A stretch of 9,065 nucleotides of DNA from contig JAUVNV010000092.1 of the NCBI GenBank assembly GCA_030599515.1, forward strand, positions 1 to 9,065, read 5' to 3'. Position 1 is the first letter of the stretch. Every line of letters starts with the position of its first letter. Below are positions 1 to 6,374 of the stretch, piece after piece. The stretch comes from Acidimicrobiia bacterium (GTDB lineage: Bacteria > Actinomycetota > Acidimicrobiia > Spongiisociales > UBA5794). The position numbers and the translations under genes are program-made. The notes beneath the pieces are model-generated. The model made no database searches. It was not told where the DNA came from and saw only the letters and a program-made list of their open reading frames with translations.

Positions 1-3
1 ACC

Positions 4-108
4 GGATACCGGATACCGGATACCGAATACCGGATACCGGATACCGAATACCGGATACCGAATACCGGATACCGAATACCGAATACCAAATACCGAATAC
101 CGAGTACC
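4..108. repeat. Heptanucleotide tandem array (GGATACC/GAATACC), 15 copies
   Basis: Fifteen contiguous 7-bp units lie in perfect register, preceded by a partial unit (ACC) at the window edge. Most units are GGATACC or GAATACC, differing at the second base. The last ones nearest the gene are more diverged (AAATACC at 88-94, GAGTACC at 102-108). The array ends 9 bp before the hypA start codon and so occupies the place where its promoter and ribosome-binding site would be expected. The unit creates no stop codon in any plus-strand frame. The left limit is outside the window. It resembles in form the short tandemly repeated repetitive (STRR) heptamers known from cyanobacteria, but no relationship is implied. 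Confidence 0.97.
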
Positions 109-117
109 GTCCACTCC

Positions 118-459
118 ATGCAGGAGGTTGGGATCGCACGCAATGTCATCGGCGCGGCACTGGCCGCCGTACCCGAAGGGGGGACACTCACCGGGGTTAC
201 CGTCTCGATCGGACCGTTGAGCGCCGTCGTCGCGGACTCGTTGCGGTTCGGATTCGAGATCGCCACCAAAGACACTCCTGTCGAGGGCGTGGAACTCGAG
301 ATCGTCGAGACACCGCTCGTCGTCCACTGTGACGCGTGCGGCAAGGATCGCGAGAGCGAGGACGCGACCCTGCTGCGGTGCCCACTCTGCGGTGGTGGCG
401 CTACGGTGGTATCCGGTGACGAGACGGCGGTCACAGCCGTTCGCTACGACGAGGCCTGA
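118..459 (+). CDS. hypA: HypA-like hydrogenase nickel metallochaperone (His2 replaced by Gln)
   Basis: The 113-residue product has the length and layout of HypA/HybF, the cytosolic protein that delivers nickel to [NiFe]-hydrogenase precursors together with HypB. The N-terminus MQEVGIARNV aligns with the family start MHEvsiAqnv, and a zinc site of two CxxC pairs is present (Cys71/Cys74 and Cys88/Cys91). The family's nickel ligand His2 is Gln here, so normal nickel binding is doubtful. ATG 118 is chosen from family alignment. No Shine-Dalgarno precedes it because the heptad array ends 9 bp upstream; an AGGAGG motif lies inside codons 2-4 instead, probably by chance. The reading frame stays open upstream through the array to the window edge, though with no ATG, GTG or TTG start inside the array. 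No hydrogenase or other hyp gene is visible, so partner genes would have to lie to the left. Confidence 0.85.
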   Translation: MQEVGIARNVIGAALAAVPEGGTLTGVTVSIGPLSAVVADSLRFGFEIATKDTPVEGVELEIVETPLVVHCDACGKDRESEDATLLRCPLCGGGATVVSGDETAVTAVRYDEA

Positions 460-468
460 GGCCCAGAG

Positions 469-1503
469 GTGCGTCTCGGACTCAACCTCGGCTACTGGGG
501 AACAGCGCTTGCCGGCGATACGACCCTGGTGACGGAGGCCGAGCGTCTCGGCTACGACTCCGTGTGGACGGCCGAGGCCTACGGATCGGACGCCGTCACC
601 CCACTCGCCTACCTCGCCGCCCGCACTGAGCGGATCAGACTCGGATCCGGGATCCTCCAGATGCCGGCGCGAACACCCGCCATGACGGCCATGACCGCGG
701 CGACCCTCGACGAGATGTCCGGCGGTCGTTTCCTCCTCGGTCTCGGAGTCTCCGGACCGCAGGTCGTCGAGGGCTGGCACGGCCGTCCGTTTGGGAAACC
801 GCTCCGGGTGACCAGGGAGTACGTCGAGATCGTCCGGAAGATCCTTGCCGGGGATGAGCCGGTCGAATTCGACGGTGATTACTACCAGATGCCCTACCGG
901 GGACCGGGCTCCACAGGAATGGGCAAGGCGCTCAAACTCATCTCCAAACCCCGCAACCGGAACCTGCCGATCTACCTTGCAGCTATCGGGCCGAGCAACG
1001 TCCGTCTGACCGCGGAAATCGCCGATGGGTGGCTCCCGGTCTTCTATTCACCCGAGCAGGCACGCAGCGTCTTCCGACCCCTCCTCGACGAGGGCTTCGC
1101 ACGATCCGCGCAAGAGGGCAAGGCCGACCGGTTCGACACCGCCGTCTCGGTGTTCGTGTCCCTCGATGACGACCTCGATCGGGCCTTCCTCGCCGCCAAG
1201 CCGATGATCTCCTTGTACATCGGAGGGATGGGAGCGAAGGGGAAGAACTTCTACCACGACCTCGCCCACCGCTACGGATACGGCGAGGCGGCCGACCGCA
1301 TCCAGGAGGCCTACCTCGCCGGCCACAAGCTGGAAGCGATGCGAGCGGTGCCCGACGCACTCGTCGACGAAGTGAGCCTCGTCGGTTCGCGAGATCGGAT
1401 CGCCGACCGGCTCGACGTGTGGAAGGAATCCGGGATCACAACGCTCATCGCCGCTACGACGGATCTCCCAACCGTCCGAACCCTCGCAGAACTGGTCCTT
1501 TAG
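469..1503 (+). CDS. F420-dependent LLM-class oxidoreductase, Rv3520c-like
   Basis: A 344-residue luciferase-like monooxygenase (LLM) TIM-barrel protein. The start MRLGLNLGYWG, the TAEAYGSDA segment (residues 34-42), the long conserved block from LGSGILQ through SGGRFLLGLGVSGPQ to EGWHG (58-105), IGPSNV (173-178), ADGWLP (185-190) and GGMGAKGKNFYHD (252-264) match the actinobacterial family typified by mycobacterial Rv3520c. Members are predicted to use coenzyme F420 for hydride transfer; the substrate is unknown. Translation starts at GTG 469, nine bases after the hypA stop, with a GAGG-containing purine stretch ending at 462 as likely ribosome-binding site, so it is probably cotranscribed with hypA. 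No functional link to nickel maturation is evident. It ends at TAG 1501-1503, directly before a heptad-repeat hairpin. Family assignment is strong; cofactor use is inferred from family. Confidence 0.9.
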   Translation: MRLGLNLGYWGTALAGDTTLVTEAERLGYDSVWTAEAYGSDAVTPLAYLAARTERIRLGSGILQMPARTPAMTAMTAATLDEMSGGRFLLGLGVSGPQVVEGWHGRPFGKPLRVTREYVEIVRKILAGDEPVEFDGDYYQMPYRGPGSTGMGKALKLISKPRNRNLPIYLAAIGPSNVRLTAEIADGWLPVFYSPEQARSVFRPLLDEGFARSAQEGKADRFDTAVSVFVSLDDDLDRAFLAAKPMISLYIGGMGAKGKNFYHDLAHRYGYGEAADRIQEAYLAGHKLEAMRAVPDALVDEVSLVGSRDRIADRLDVWKESGITTLIAATTDLPTVRTLAELVL

Positions 1504-1505
1504 CA

Positions 1506-1578
1506 GATAGCGGACAGTGAACAGCGAAGGCTGTCCTGCATTCCCTTCTGGCTGTCAGCTGTCAGCTGTCAGCTATCG
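1506..1578. repeat. Heptad array GCTGTCA with diverged complementary heptads (imperfect hairpin)
   Basis: Three perfect GCTGTCA units (1551-1571) are followed by a diverged fourth (GCTATCG, 1572-1578). On the left, diverged heptads GATAGCG, GACAGTG and AACAGCG (1506-1526) read as the rough reverse complement of the right array. GATAGC at 1506-1511 pairs exactly with GCTATC at 1572-1577, and GACAG and ACAGC blocks continue the stem. The structure fills most of the 95-bp gap between two convergent genes, so it could act as a bidirectional transcription stop, although no U-tract follows on either strand. Confidence 0.9.
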
Positions 1579-1598
1579 ACCGGCCTGTGAAGCAGACC

Positions 1599-2825
1599 TC
1601 ACAGCCAGGCTGCCAGTGCCTTCGCCCAGAGCACGGTCGCACCGTGGCGGGCGGAGCGGTCTCTGACGTCGCGGTCGTCGGAGATCACGATCGCGGCAGC
1701 GCCGTACTCGGCAGCCAGATCCACAAGCACGTCGTCGGCGATGACCTCCACATCGGTGAATCGAATGACGACGCCGCCCTCCGTCACGGTGACCGGCCGG
1801 CCGTCGATGAGATCCGAATCGAAGACGACTTCGATGGTTGCTTCGCCGAGGTGACGGTCGAGTTTGCCGAGACGGGTGACCAATTCCCTCCGTGCACGAC
1901 CGGTCGCCATCGTCGACGCGTCGAGCACGCCAAGCAGGTTGTGACCGTCGATCAGGACCATTACGCCGTCAAGACCCGACAGCGCCTCGATCGACGCGGC
2001 GGTATCTGGAGCGACTCCGGCCGGTATCGCCGGTATGCGATCCCCTTCTCTCCCCCCGACGTTGGACGCAGCCATGGCCGCCTCCCGAAACGGAGTGAGC
2101 GTCGCTACGGCCCGGTCGAGCCATCGAGCGATCTCGAGCGGATCACGAGGGATCGACTGGGATGCACCGGCTTCAACGGATCGACGCAGCTCGGCCACTT
2201 CACGCTTTGCTGATCGAACTTGTTCCGAGTACATCGCAGCGATCCGCTCTGCCTCTCGTCGTTCTTCGTGCGCCTCTTCCACGGCGGCCCGCAATCCAAG
2301 AACTCGATTCTCTGCCCGATCACATTCGGACCGCGCCTCGGCAACGGCTGCCTTGAGCGGGTCGAGCCGGCCGGCGATCACAGCCTGCGAGCCCTTCTCA
2401 GCATCCGTCACTTGTCTCTTGAGCGACTTCATCTTCACCCGCTCAGATCGACTGCGTGTTCGCGCCTCCTCGAGTTTCGCCTGGAGTTGCCGAACGCGGT
2501 CACCATCGTCGGACGCCGCCTGCGTGGCCACCGATTCGGCAACCGCCATCCACCACCCCGGCTCGCGATGCAGATATGCGGATGAGGTCGGATCCTCGGT
2601 CCCGATCCGATCGAACGACTCCACGACCTTCGTTCGAAACCAGTCGTCCTCGTCGATCCTGCGGAGCAGGGTCTTGACGAGAGGTACGGGGAGCGTCCCG
2701 TCGCCCTTCTTTGCAATCGCCCGGAGGCGACCGGGAATGTCGTCGTCGTCCAGGTCTCTGAGAGCCGCACGGGCCGCATCGATTGCCGGACCGAGAACCA
2801 GACGAAGCTGTTTGGCGATACTCAT
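1599..2825 (-). CDS. Coiled-coil and NYN (PIN-like) domain protein, putative RNase
   Basis: A 408-residue protein in three parts. Residues 1-105 are an uncharacterised helical region with acidic patches and a tryptophan-rich segment (REPGWWMAVAES, 87-98). Residues about 107-216 are Lys/Arg/Glu/Ala-rich with heptad spacing, a predicted long coiled coil. Residues about 287-408 form a NYN/YacP-like domain with VLIDGHNLLG (290-299), VVFDSD (333-338), ADDVLVDLA (363-371) and VISDDRDVRDRSARHGATV (380-398). The Asp residues 293, 336, 364/365 and 383/384/386 are candidate metal ligands for a PIN-like nuclease. YacP/Rae1-type proteins act on RNA, some at the ribosome, so an RNA-decay role is inferred; the target is unknown. 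ATG 2825 has AAGGA as ribosome-binding site (complement of 2830-2834). The gene runs divergently from the ilv leader, whose -35 box overlaps that site, and converges on the LLM gene. Confidence 0.85.
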   Translation of the reverse strand: MSIAKQLRLVLGPAIDAARAALRDLDDDDIPGRLRAIAKKGDGTLPVPLVKTLLRRIDEDDWFRTKVVESFDRIGTEDPTSSAYLHREPGWWMAVAESVATQAASDDGDRVRQLQAKLEEARTRSRSERVKMKSLKRQVTDAEKGSQAVIAGRLDPLKAAVAEARSECDRAENRVLGLRAAVEEAHEERREAERIAAMYSEQVRSAKREVAELRRSVEAGASQSIPRDPLEIARWLDRAVATLTPFREAAMAASNVGGREGDRIPAIPAGVAPDTAASIEALSGLDGVMVLIDGHNLLGVLDASTMATGRARRELVTRLGKLDRHLGEATIEVVFDSDLIDGRPVTVTEGGVVIRFTDVEVIADDVLVDLAAEYGAAAIVISDDRDVRDRSARHGATVLWAKALAAWL

Positions 2826-2832
2826 GACGTCC

Positions 2833-2860
2833 TTGACAGGTCTCCTCGTCCTGCCATAAT
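2833..2860 (+). promoter_or_regulatory. Sigma-70-type promoter of the ilv leader
   Basis: A consensus -35 box TTGACA (2833-2838) and a near-consensus -10 box CATAAT (2855-2860) are separated by 16 bp. The expected transcription start near 2867-2868 gives a short leader in which the first ribosome-binding site and start codon are those of the leader peptide. The -35 box overlaps the ribosome-binding site of the divergent NYN gene, so transcripts of the two genes would be antisense to each other over this stretch. Confidence 0.75.
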
Positions 2861-2884
2861 CGCAGGCTCCCGACGGAAGCCAAC

Positions 2885-2926
2885 ATGACCGTGACCGACA
2901 ATCTGTTCCTAGTCCTTATCACCTAG
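2885..2926 (+). CDS. Branched-chain leader peptide MTVTDNLFLVLIT of the ilv attenuator
   Basis: A 13-codon open frame starts at ATG 2885 with GGAAG (2875-2879) 5 bp upstream as ribosome-binding site, and stops at TAG 2924-2926. Six of its 13 residues are Val, Leu or Ile, clustered in the second half (Leu-Phe-Leu-Val-Leu-Ile), plus three Thr. The run uses CTA and CTT leucine codons, which are uncommon in the G/C-ending codon usage of the surrounding genes. It lies downstream of a good promoter and upstream of two hairpins and ilvB. That is the arrangement of leader peptides through which ribosome stalling senses branched-chain aminoacyl-tRNA in other bacteria, including the ilvBNC leader of Corynebacterium. 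The peptide itself probably has no function once made. Its role is inferred from composition and position. Confidence 0.85.
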   Translation: MTVTDNLFLVLIT

Positions 2927-2952
2927 GCGCACACGACTCAACGTGTGTGCCT
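2925..2952 (+). promoter_or_regulatory. Leader hairpin 1, overlapping the leader-peptide stop
   Basis: AGGCGCACACG (2925-2935) pairs with CGTGTGTGCCT (2942-2952) to give an 11-bp stem with one G-U wobble and a 6-base loop ACTCAA. The left arm begins inside the leader-peptide TAG, so a ribosome finishing or stalled near the end of the peptide would prevent it from forming. No U-tract follows. It is a candidate pause or protector hairpin of the attenuator. Part of its left arm (ACACG, 2931-2935) can alternatively pair with CGTGT (2960-2964) in the terminator hairpin. Confidence 0.75.
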
Positions 2953-2953
2953 G

Positions 2954-2981
2954 ACCCTCCGTGTCAAACGGGGGGTTTCTT
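2954..2981 (+). terminator. Attenuator terminator hairpin upstream of ilvB
   Basis: ACCCTCCGT (2954-2962) pairs with ACGGGGGGT (2968-2976) through a 5-base loop GTCAA, forming a 9-bp GC-rich stem with one U-G wobble. It is followed by the T-rich tail TTTCTT (2976-2981). This is an intrinsic-terminator shape placed between the leader peptide and the ilvB ribosome-binding site. It would control how much transcription continues into ilvBNC. The tail is short and interrupted by a C, so termination strength is uncertain. Confidence 0.75.
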
Positions 2982-2998
2982 GTATCCGGAGCAACACC

Positions 2999-4726
2999 AT
3001 GCCAGAACAACTCACCGGCGCTCAGGCGCTCATCCGATCGCTCGAGTACGAGGGGGTGGAGGTCGTCTTCGGCATGCCGGGCGGGGCGATCCTCAAGGCC
3101 TACGACCCGATCATCGAATCCCCGATCCGTCACGTTCTCGCCCGTCACGAGCAGGGCGCCGGTCATATGGCGTCTGGATATGCCCACGCCACGGGCCGCG
3201 TCGGTGTGGCCATGGTGACGTCGGGCCCGGCGGCGACGAACCTCCTCACAGCGCTCCAGGACGCCTACATGGACTCCGTCCCGATGGTCGCCATCACGGG
3301 CCAGGTCGCAACCACGTCGATCGGGAACGACGCCTTCCAGGAGGCACACACGTGGGGCATGTCGATGCCCGCCACGAAACACAACTCGCTTGTCACGAGT
3401 GCCGACGACATCCCGGACGCGATCCGGGAGGCGTTCCACCTCGCATCCACCGGGAGAAAGGGTCCTGTCCTCGTGGATCTGCCGAAGGACATACTCGCCG
3501 CAACGATGACGTGGCACCGGCCGGGTGAGATCAACCTCCCGGGATACAAGCCCGCGGTCAAGGGCCATCCTCGCCAGGTCAAGGCGGCCGTGGATCTCAT
3601 CGAGCAGTCGGAGCATCCCGTCCTCTACGTCGGTGGCGGCGTCGTCGCCGCCGGTGGAGCCGACGAACTGAAGGAGTTCGCCGAACTGATCAACGTGCCG
3701 CTGGTCACGACGCTGATGGCCAGAGGCATCTTCCCGGACTCCCATCGGCTGAACCTCGGCATGCCGGGCATGCACGGCAACTACACGGCGACGATCGCCA
3801 TGCAGCGCTCCGATCTGCTCATCACGATCGGTGCGCGCTTCGATGATCGGATCACCGGCGACCTCAAGCACTTCGCCCCCGAGGCGAAGATCATCCACGT
3901 CGACGTCGACCCCGCTGAGATCAGCAAGAACCGCTTCGCCGACGTACCGATCGTCGGAGACGCTAAAGCGGTGCTCGAGCAGCTGATCGCCGAGACCGAA
4001 CGTCGCGATGCTCAGCCAAGCCGGGACTCCTGGCTCGCCACGTTGCGCGACTGGCAGACCATGTACCCCCTCGCATACGACCAGGACCCCGAAGGTCCGA
4101 TCCAGCAGCAGTACGTGATCGAGGAGCTCCACCGCCTCACCGGTGGCGACGCAACGATCGTGGCGGGTGTCGGACAGCACCAGATGTGGGCATCACAGTT
4201 CTGGGGCTTCGAAGAGCCACGGCGATGGATCAACTCCGGAGGCCTCGGAACGATGGGGTACGCGATCCCGGCTGCGATCGGCGCCAAGGTCGGGACACCC
4301 GATGAGATCGTCTTCGCCGTCGATGGAGACGGGTGCTTCCAGATGACGGGCACCGAACTCATCACGGCGTCGGTTGAGAACATCCCGATCAAGGTCGCCC
4401 TGTTGAACAACGCCTCGTTGGGCATGGTGAAGCAGTGGCAGACCCTCTTCTACGACGGACGGCTATCGCAGACCGAACTCTCCCCCATCACACCGAATTT
4501 CGCGATGTTCGCCGAGGCATGCGGCGCCGTCGGCCTTCGTGCCGACCGGCCCGATCAGGTGGCCGCGGTGCTCGAAGAAGCGCTCGCCATCAACGACCGC
4601 CCCGTCCTGATCGAATTCATCTGCGACCCGGAAGCCATGGTGTTCCCGATGGTGCCCGCAGGAGGATCGAACGACGACATCGCCCTGAGCAGGGAGGACT
4701 TCATGAGCAGAGAGGACCCCGCGTGA
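2999..4726 (+). CDS. ilvB: Acetohydroxyacid synthase large (catalytic) subunit
   Basis: The 575-residue thiamine-diphosphate enzyme condenses two pyruvates to acetolactate, or pyruvate with 2-ketobutyrate, the first common step of valine, leucine and isoleucine synthesis. The order is the N-terminal ThDP domain (about 5-170) with GMPGGA (25-30) and catalytic Glu51 in RHEQGA; the central domain (about 195-330); and the C-terminal ThDP domain with GDG (443-445) and NN (470-471), followed by LGMVKQWQ (474-481). The family's usual GPGATN is GPAATN here (76-81), a minor deviation. ATG 2999 is the chosen start: CGGAG lies 7 bp upstream and MPEQLTGAQALI begins the family homology. The longer frame from GTG 2945 would translate the attenuator stems and is unlikely. 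The stop overlaps the ilvN start, and expression is likely governed by the upstream leader. Confidence 0.97.
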   Translation: MPEQLTGAQALIRSLEYEGVEVVFGMPGGAILKAYDPIIESPIRHVLARHEQGAGHMASGYAHATGRVGVAMVTSGPAATNLLTALQDAYMDSVPMVAITGQVATTSIGNDAFQEAHTWGMSMPATKHNSLVTSADDIPDAIREAFHLASTGRKGPVLVDLPKDILAATMTWHRPGEINLPGYKPAVKGHPRQVKAAVDLIEQSEHPVLYVGGGVVAAGGADELKEFAELINVPLVTTLMARGIFPDSHRLNLGMPGMHGNYTATIAMQRSDLLITIGARFDDRITGDLKHFAPEAKIIHVDVDPAEISKNRFADVPIVGDAKAVLEQLIAETERRDAQPSRDSWLATLRDWQTMYPLAYDQDPEGPIQQQYVIEELHRLTGGDATIVAGVGQHQMWASQFWGFEEPRRWINSGGLGTMGYAIPAAIGAKVGTPDEIVFAVDGDGCFQMTGTELITASVENIPIKVALLNNASLGMVKQWQTLFYDGRLSQTELSPITPNFAMFAEACGAVGLRADRPDQVAAVLEEALAINDRPVLIEFICDPEAMVFPMVPAGGSNDDIALSREDFMSREDPA

Positions 4727-5223
4727 AACACGTCATCGCAGTCCTCGTCGAGAACAAGCCGGGCGTGCTCGCACGGGTGTCGACGATGTTCGCCAGACGA
4801 GGCTTCAACATCCACTCGCTCACCGTGGGCCCCACCGAGGATCCCACGATGTCCCGCATGACTGTGGTCGTCGACGGTCCGGAGATGGAGCAGATCGTCA
4901 AACAGCTCTACAAGCTGGTCCACACTGTGAAGGTCACCGAGTTCGAGCCCGGAACGGCGATCGAGCGGGAGATCATGCTCGTGCGGGTCAACGCAAGCCC
5001 GAAACTTCGAGGTGAGATCCTCGATGCCGCCCGTGTCTGTGATGCGAAGGCGGTTGACGTCGGCGTGACGACGATCACGTTCGAAGTCACGGGTCCACCG
5101 GACCGGCTGGCCGATTTCCTTCAGTTGATGAGCACATACGGTGTCACCTCGCTCGCCAAGTCCGGCCGCATCGCTCTGGCGAGAGATCAGAAGACCGCGA
5201 AGAGCCAGTCGAAGAGCGCCTGA
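4723..5223 (+). CDS. ilvN: Acetohydroxyacid synthase small (regulatory) subunit
   Basis: A 166-residue regulatory subunit (E. coli IlvH is 163) that activates IlvB and gives valine feedback inhibition. The N-terminal ACT domain (about 1-77) has MKHVIAVLVENKPGVLARV and RRGFNIHSLTVGPTEDP. Asn11, Gly14 and Asn29 match positions known in E. coli IlvH to affect valine binding, so feedback sensitivity is probably retained. The C-terminal ALS small-subunit domain runs from about 80 to 157. The start is GTG 4723, which overlaps the ilvB stop (GTGA) and has AGAGGA 6 bp upstream; homology begins exactly there. The frame is open back to 4435, but that extension lies inside ilvB and has no family similarity. 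Overlap and a shared ribosome path suggest translational coupling with ilvB at equal stoichiometry. Confidence 0.96.
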   Translation: MKHVIAVLVENKPGVLARVSTMFARRGFNIHSLTVGPTEDPTMSRMTVVVDGPEMEQIVKQLYKLVHTVKVTEFEPGTAIEREIMLVRVNASPKLRGEILDAARVCDAKAVDVGVTTITFEVTGPPDRLADFLQLMSTYGVTSLAKSGRIALARDQKTAKSQSKSA

Positions 5224-5232
5224 GGAGGCCCC

Positions 5233-6246
5233 ATGCCGACGATGTACTACGAAGGGGACGCCAACCCGGCGCTGATCGCCCGCCGCAAGGTCGCGGTTCT
5301 TGGATTCGGGAGCCAGGGTCATGCCCACGCGATGAACCTCAAGGACTCCGGAGTCGACGTCGTCGTCGGTCTGCGAGACGGCTCTCCCCGGGCGAACCGA
5401 GCCGCCGAAGCCGGGATCAAGGTCGTCGACCCGGCAACGGCCGTCGATTGGGCCGACGTCATCATGGTCCTCGTCCCGGACCAGGTTCAGCCCGATCTCT
5501 ACGACGAGGTCATCGCTCCGAACCTCGACGCCGGCAATCTCTTGCTCTTCGCTCATGGCTTCAGCATCCGGTTCGGCTACATCACTCCCCCGCCGGACGT
5601 CGACGTCGCGATGATCGCTCCCAAGGGACCCGGCCACCTCGTCCGGCGCCAGTTCGTCGATGGGAGCGGTGTCCCCGCTCTCATCGCCGTCCACCAGGAC
5701 GCCACGGGCGACGCGAAGGCCGTGGCCCTCTCCTACGCACACGGGATCGGCGGCACGAGGGCCGGCGTGATCGAGACGACGTTCAGCGACGAAGCCGAGA
5801 CCGACCTCTTCGGCGAGCAAGTCATCCTCTGCGGTGGCATCGACTCGATGATTCGCGCCGCGTTCGAGACCCTCACCGAGGCCGGTTACGCCGAAGAGAT
5901 GGCGTACTTCGAAGTACTCCACGAACTGAAGCTGATCGTCGATCTCCTCTACGAGGGCGGGATCTCCTGGATGCGCCACTCGGTCTCAGATACCGCCGAG
6001 TACGGCGACATCACCCGCGGCCCACGGATCGTGACAGACGAGACCAAGGCGGAGATGCGGAAGATCCTCGACGAGATCCAAACCGGTGAGTTCGCCAGGG
6101 AATGGATGGCCGAGTACCGCGCCGGTGCGCCGAACCTCCTCGCCGCCAGGATGGCGGTCTCAGAACATCCGGTCGAGCGCGTGGGTCGCGAACTGCGGCC
6201 GTTGATGCCCTTCCTGGTCGACAAGGTACCGGCGGACGACGTATGA
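5233..6246 (+). CDS. ilvC: Ketol-acid reductoisomerase (class I)
   Basis: The 337-residue class I (short) enzyme isomerises and reduces acetolactate or acetohydroxybutyrate with NADPH and Mg2+. The N-terminal Rossmann domain carries GFGSQGHAHAMNL (24-36) and the nucleotide-specificity loop GLRDGSPR (46-53). Catalytic and metal residues are all present: His108 in FAHGF, Lys131 in PKGPGHLVR, Asp191 and Glu195 in DLFGEQ, Glu227 and Glu231 in FEVLHEL, and Ser252 in SVSDTAEYGD. ATG 5233 has a strong GAGGAGG 4 bp upstream, only 9 bp after the ilvN stop, so it belongs to the same transcript as ilvBN. The stop codon TGA overlaps an ATG (ATGA, 6243-6246) that opens a 43-codon frame reaching almost to leuA. 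Confidence 0.97.
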   Translation: MPTMYYEGDANPALIARRKVAVLGFGSQGHAHAMNLKDSGVDVVVGLRDGSPRANRAAEAGIKVVDPATAVDWADVIMVLVPDQVQPDLYDEVIAPNLDAGNLLLFAHGFSIRFGYITPPPDVDVAMIAPKGPGHLVRRQFVDGSGVPALIAVHQDATGDAKAVALSYAHGIGGTRAGVIETTFSDEAETDLFGEQVILCGGIDSMIRAAFETLTEAGYAEEMAYFEVLHELKLIVDLLYEGGISWMRHSVSDTAEYGDITRGPRIVTDETKAEMRKILDEIQTGEFAREWMAEYRAGAPNLLAARMAVSEHPVERVGRELRPLMPFLVDKVPADDV

Positions 6247-6374
6247 GATCGGCAACAAGCTGCAAGCTGCAAGCTGCAAGACAGCACCCCCGACCGGATC
6301 TTGAGGCTTGGAGCTTGAGGCTTGAAGTCGGGTTCAACGACGGCGCCGAGCCGGCAGCCGGGATCGGAGTCTGA
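6243..6374 (+). CDS. Possible 43-codon bridging ORF between ilvC and leuA
   Basis: An ATG overlapping the ilvC stop (ATGA) opens a frame of 43 codons that ends at TGA 6372-6374, three bases before the leuA ATG. It reads through both heptad arrays of this gap (residues about 5-13 and 19-28) and resembles no protein I recognise. Its Leu codons CTT, TTG and CTT in the DLEAWSLRLEV segment derive from the repeat. If translated, it would more plausibly carry ribosomes from ilvC to leuA than make a functional product. It may simply be a stop-free accident of the repeat sequence. Confidence 0.3.
   Translation: MRSATSCKLQAARQHPRPDLEAWSLRLEVGFNDGAEPAAGIGV
6257..6328. repeat. Heptad array AAGCTGC facing complementary heptads TTGAGGC/TTGGAGC
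   Basis: Three exact AAGCTGC units (6257-6277) begin another partial unit. After a spacer of about 20 bases come four related heptads, TTGAGGC, TTGGAGC, TTGAGGC and TTGAAGT (6301-6328). The right set is approximately the reverse complement of the left (CAAGCT against AGCTTG), so transcripts can fold into a long imperfect hairpin in the middle of the ilvC-leuA gap. No T-tract follows the stem. Beyond it (6329-6365) I see only G/C-rich sequence, then GGAG (6366-6369) as the leuA ribosome-binding site. Confidence 0.92.

Noticed and set aside
1..108. CRISPR array
   Set aside because: The units are 7 bp and directly adjacent with no spacers, unlike CRISPR repeats of roughly 24-40 bp with unique spacers.
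2035..2859. 274-codon plus-strand frame opposite the NYN gene
   Set aside because: It is Ser/Arg/Ala-rich low-complexity sequence that mirrors the coiled-coil codons of the NYN gene, whose catalytic motifs are clear.
2862..2883. Minus-strand promoter for the NYN gene (TTGGCT and GATTAT with 16-bp spacing)
   Set aside because: Both boxes match consensus too weakly to report as a feature.
2945..2998. Extended ilvB start at GTG 2945
   Set aside because: It would translate through both attenuator stems and lacks a suitable ribosome-binding site; ATG 2999 has CGGAG at good spacing and matches the family N-terminus.
2909..4180. 423-codon open frame on the minus strand opposite ilvB
   Set aside because: It is antisense to a confident ilvB, has the low-complexity Arg/Asp/Val composition typical of high-GC antisense frames, and shows no recognisable domain.
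4435..4722. N-terminal extension of ilvN
   Set aside because: It lies inside ilvB in another frame and has no ACT or ALS small-subunit similarity; GTG 4723 begins the homology.
4555..5979. 474-codon open frame on the minus strand opposite ilvB, ilvN and ilvC
   Set aside because: It crosses three well-supported genes on the other strand and has no recognisable family features; it is explained by G/C-rich third positions.
6257..6328. Intrinsic terminator between ilvC and leuA
   Set aside because: A stem can form but no T-tract follows it, and leuA has no clear promoter of its own; it is listed as a repeat rather than a terminator.
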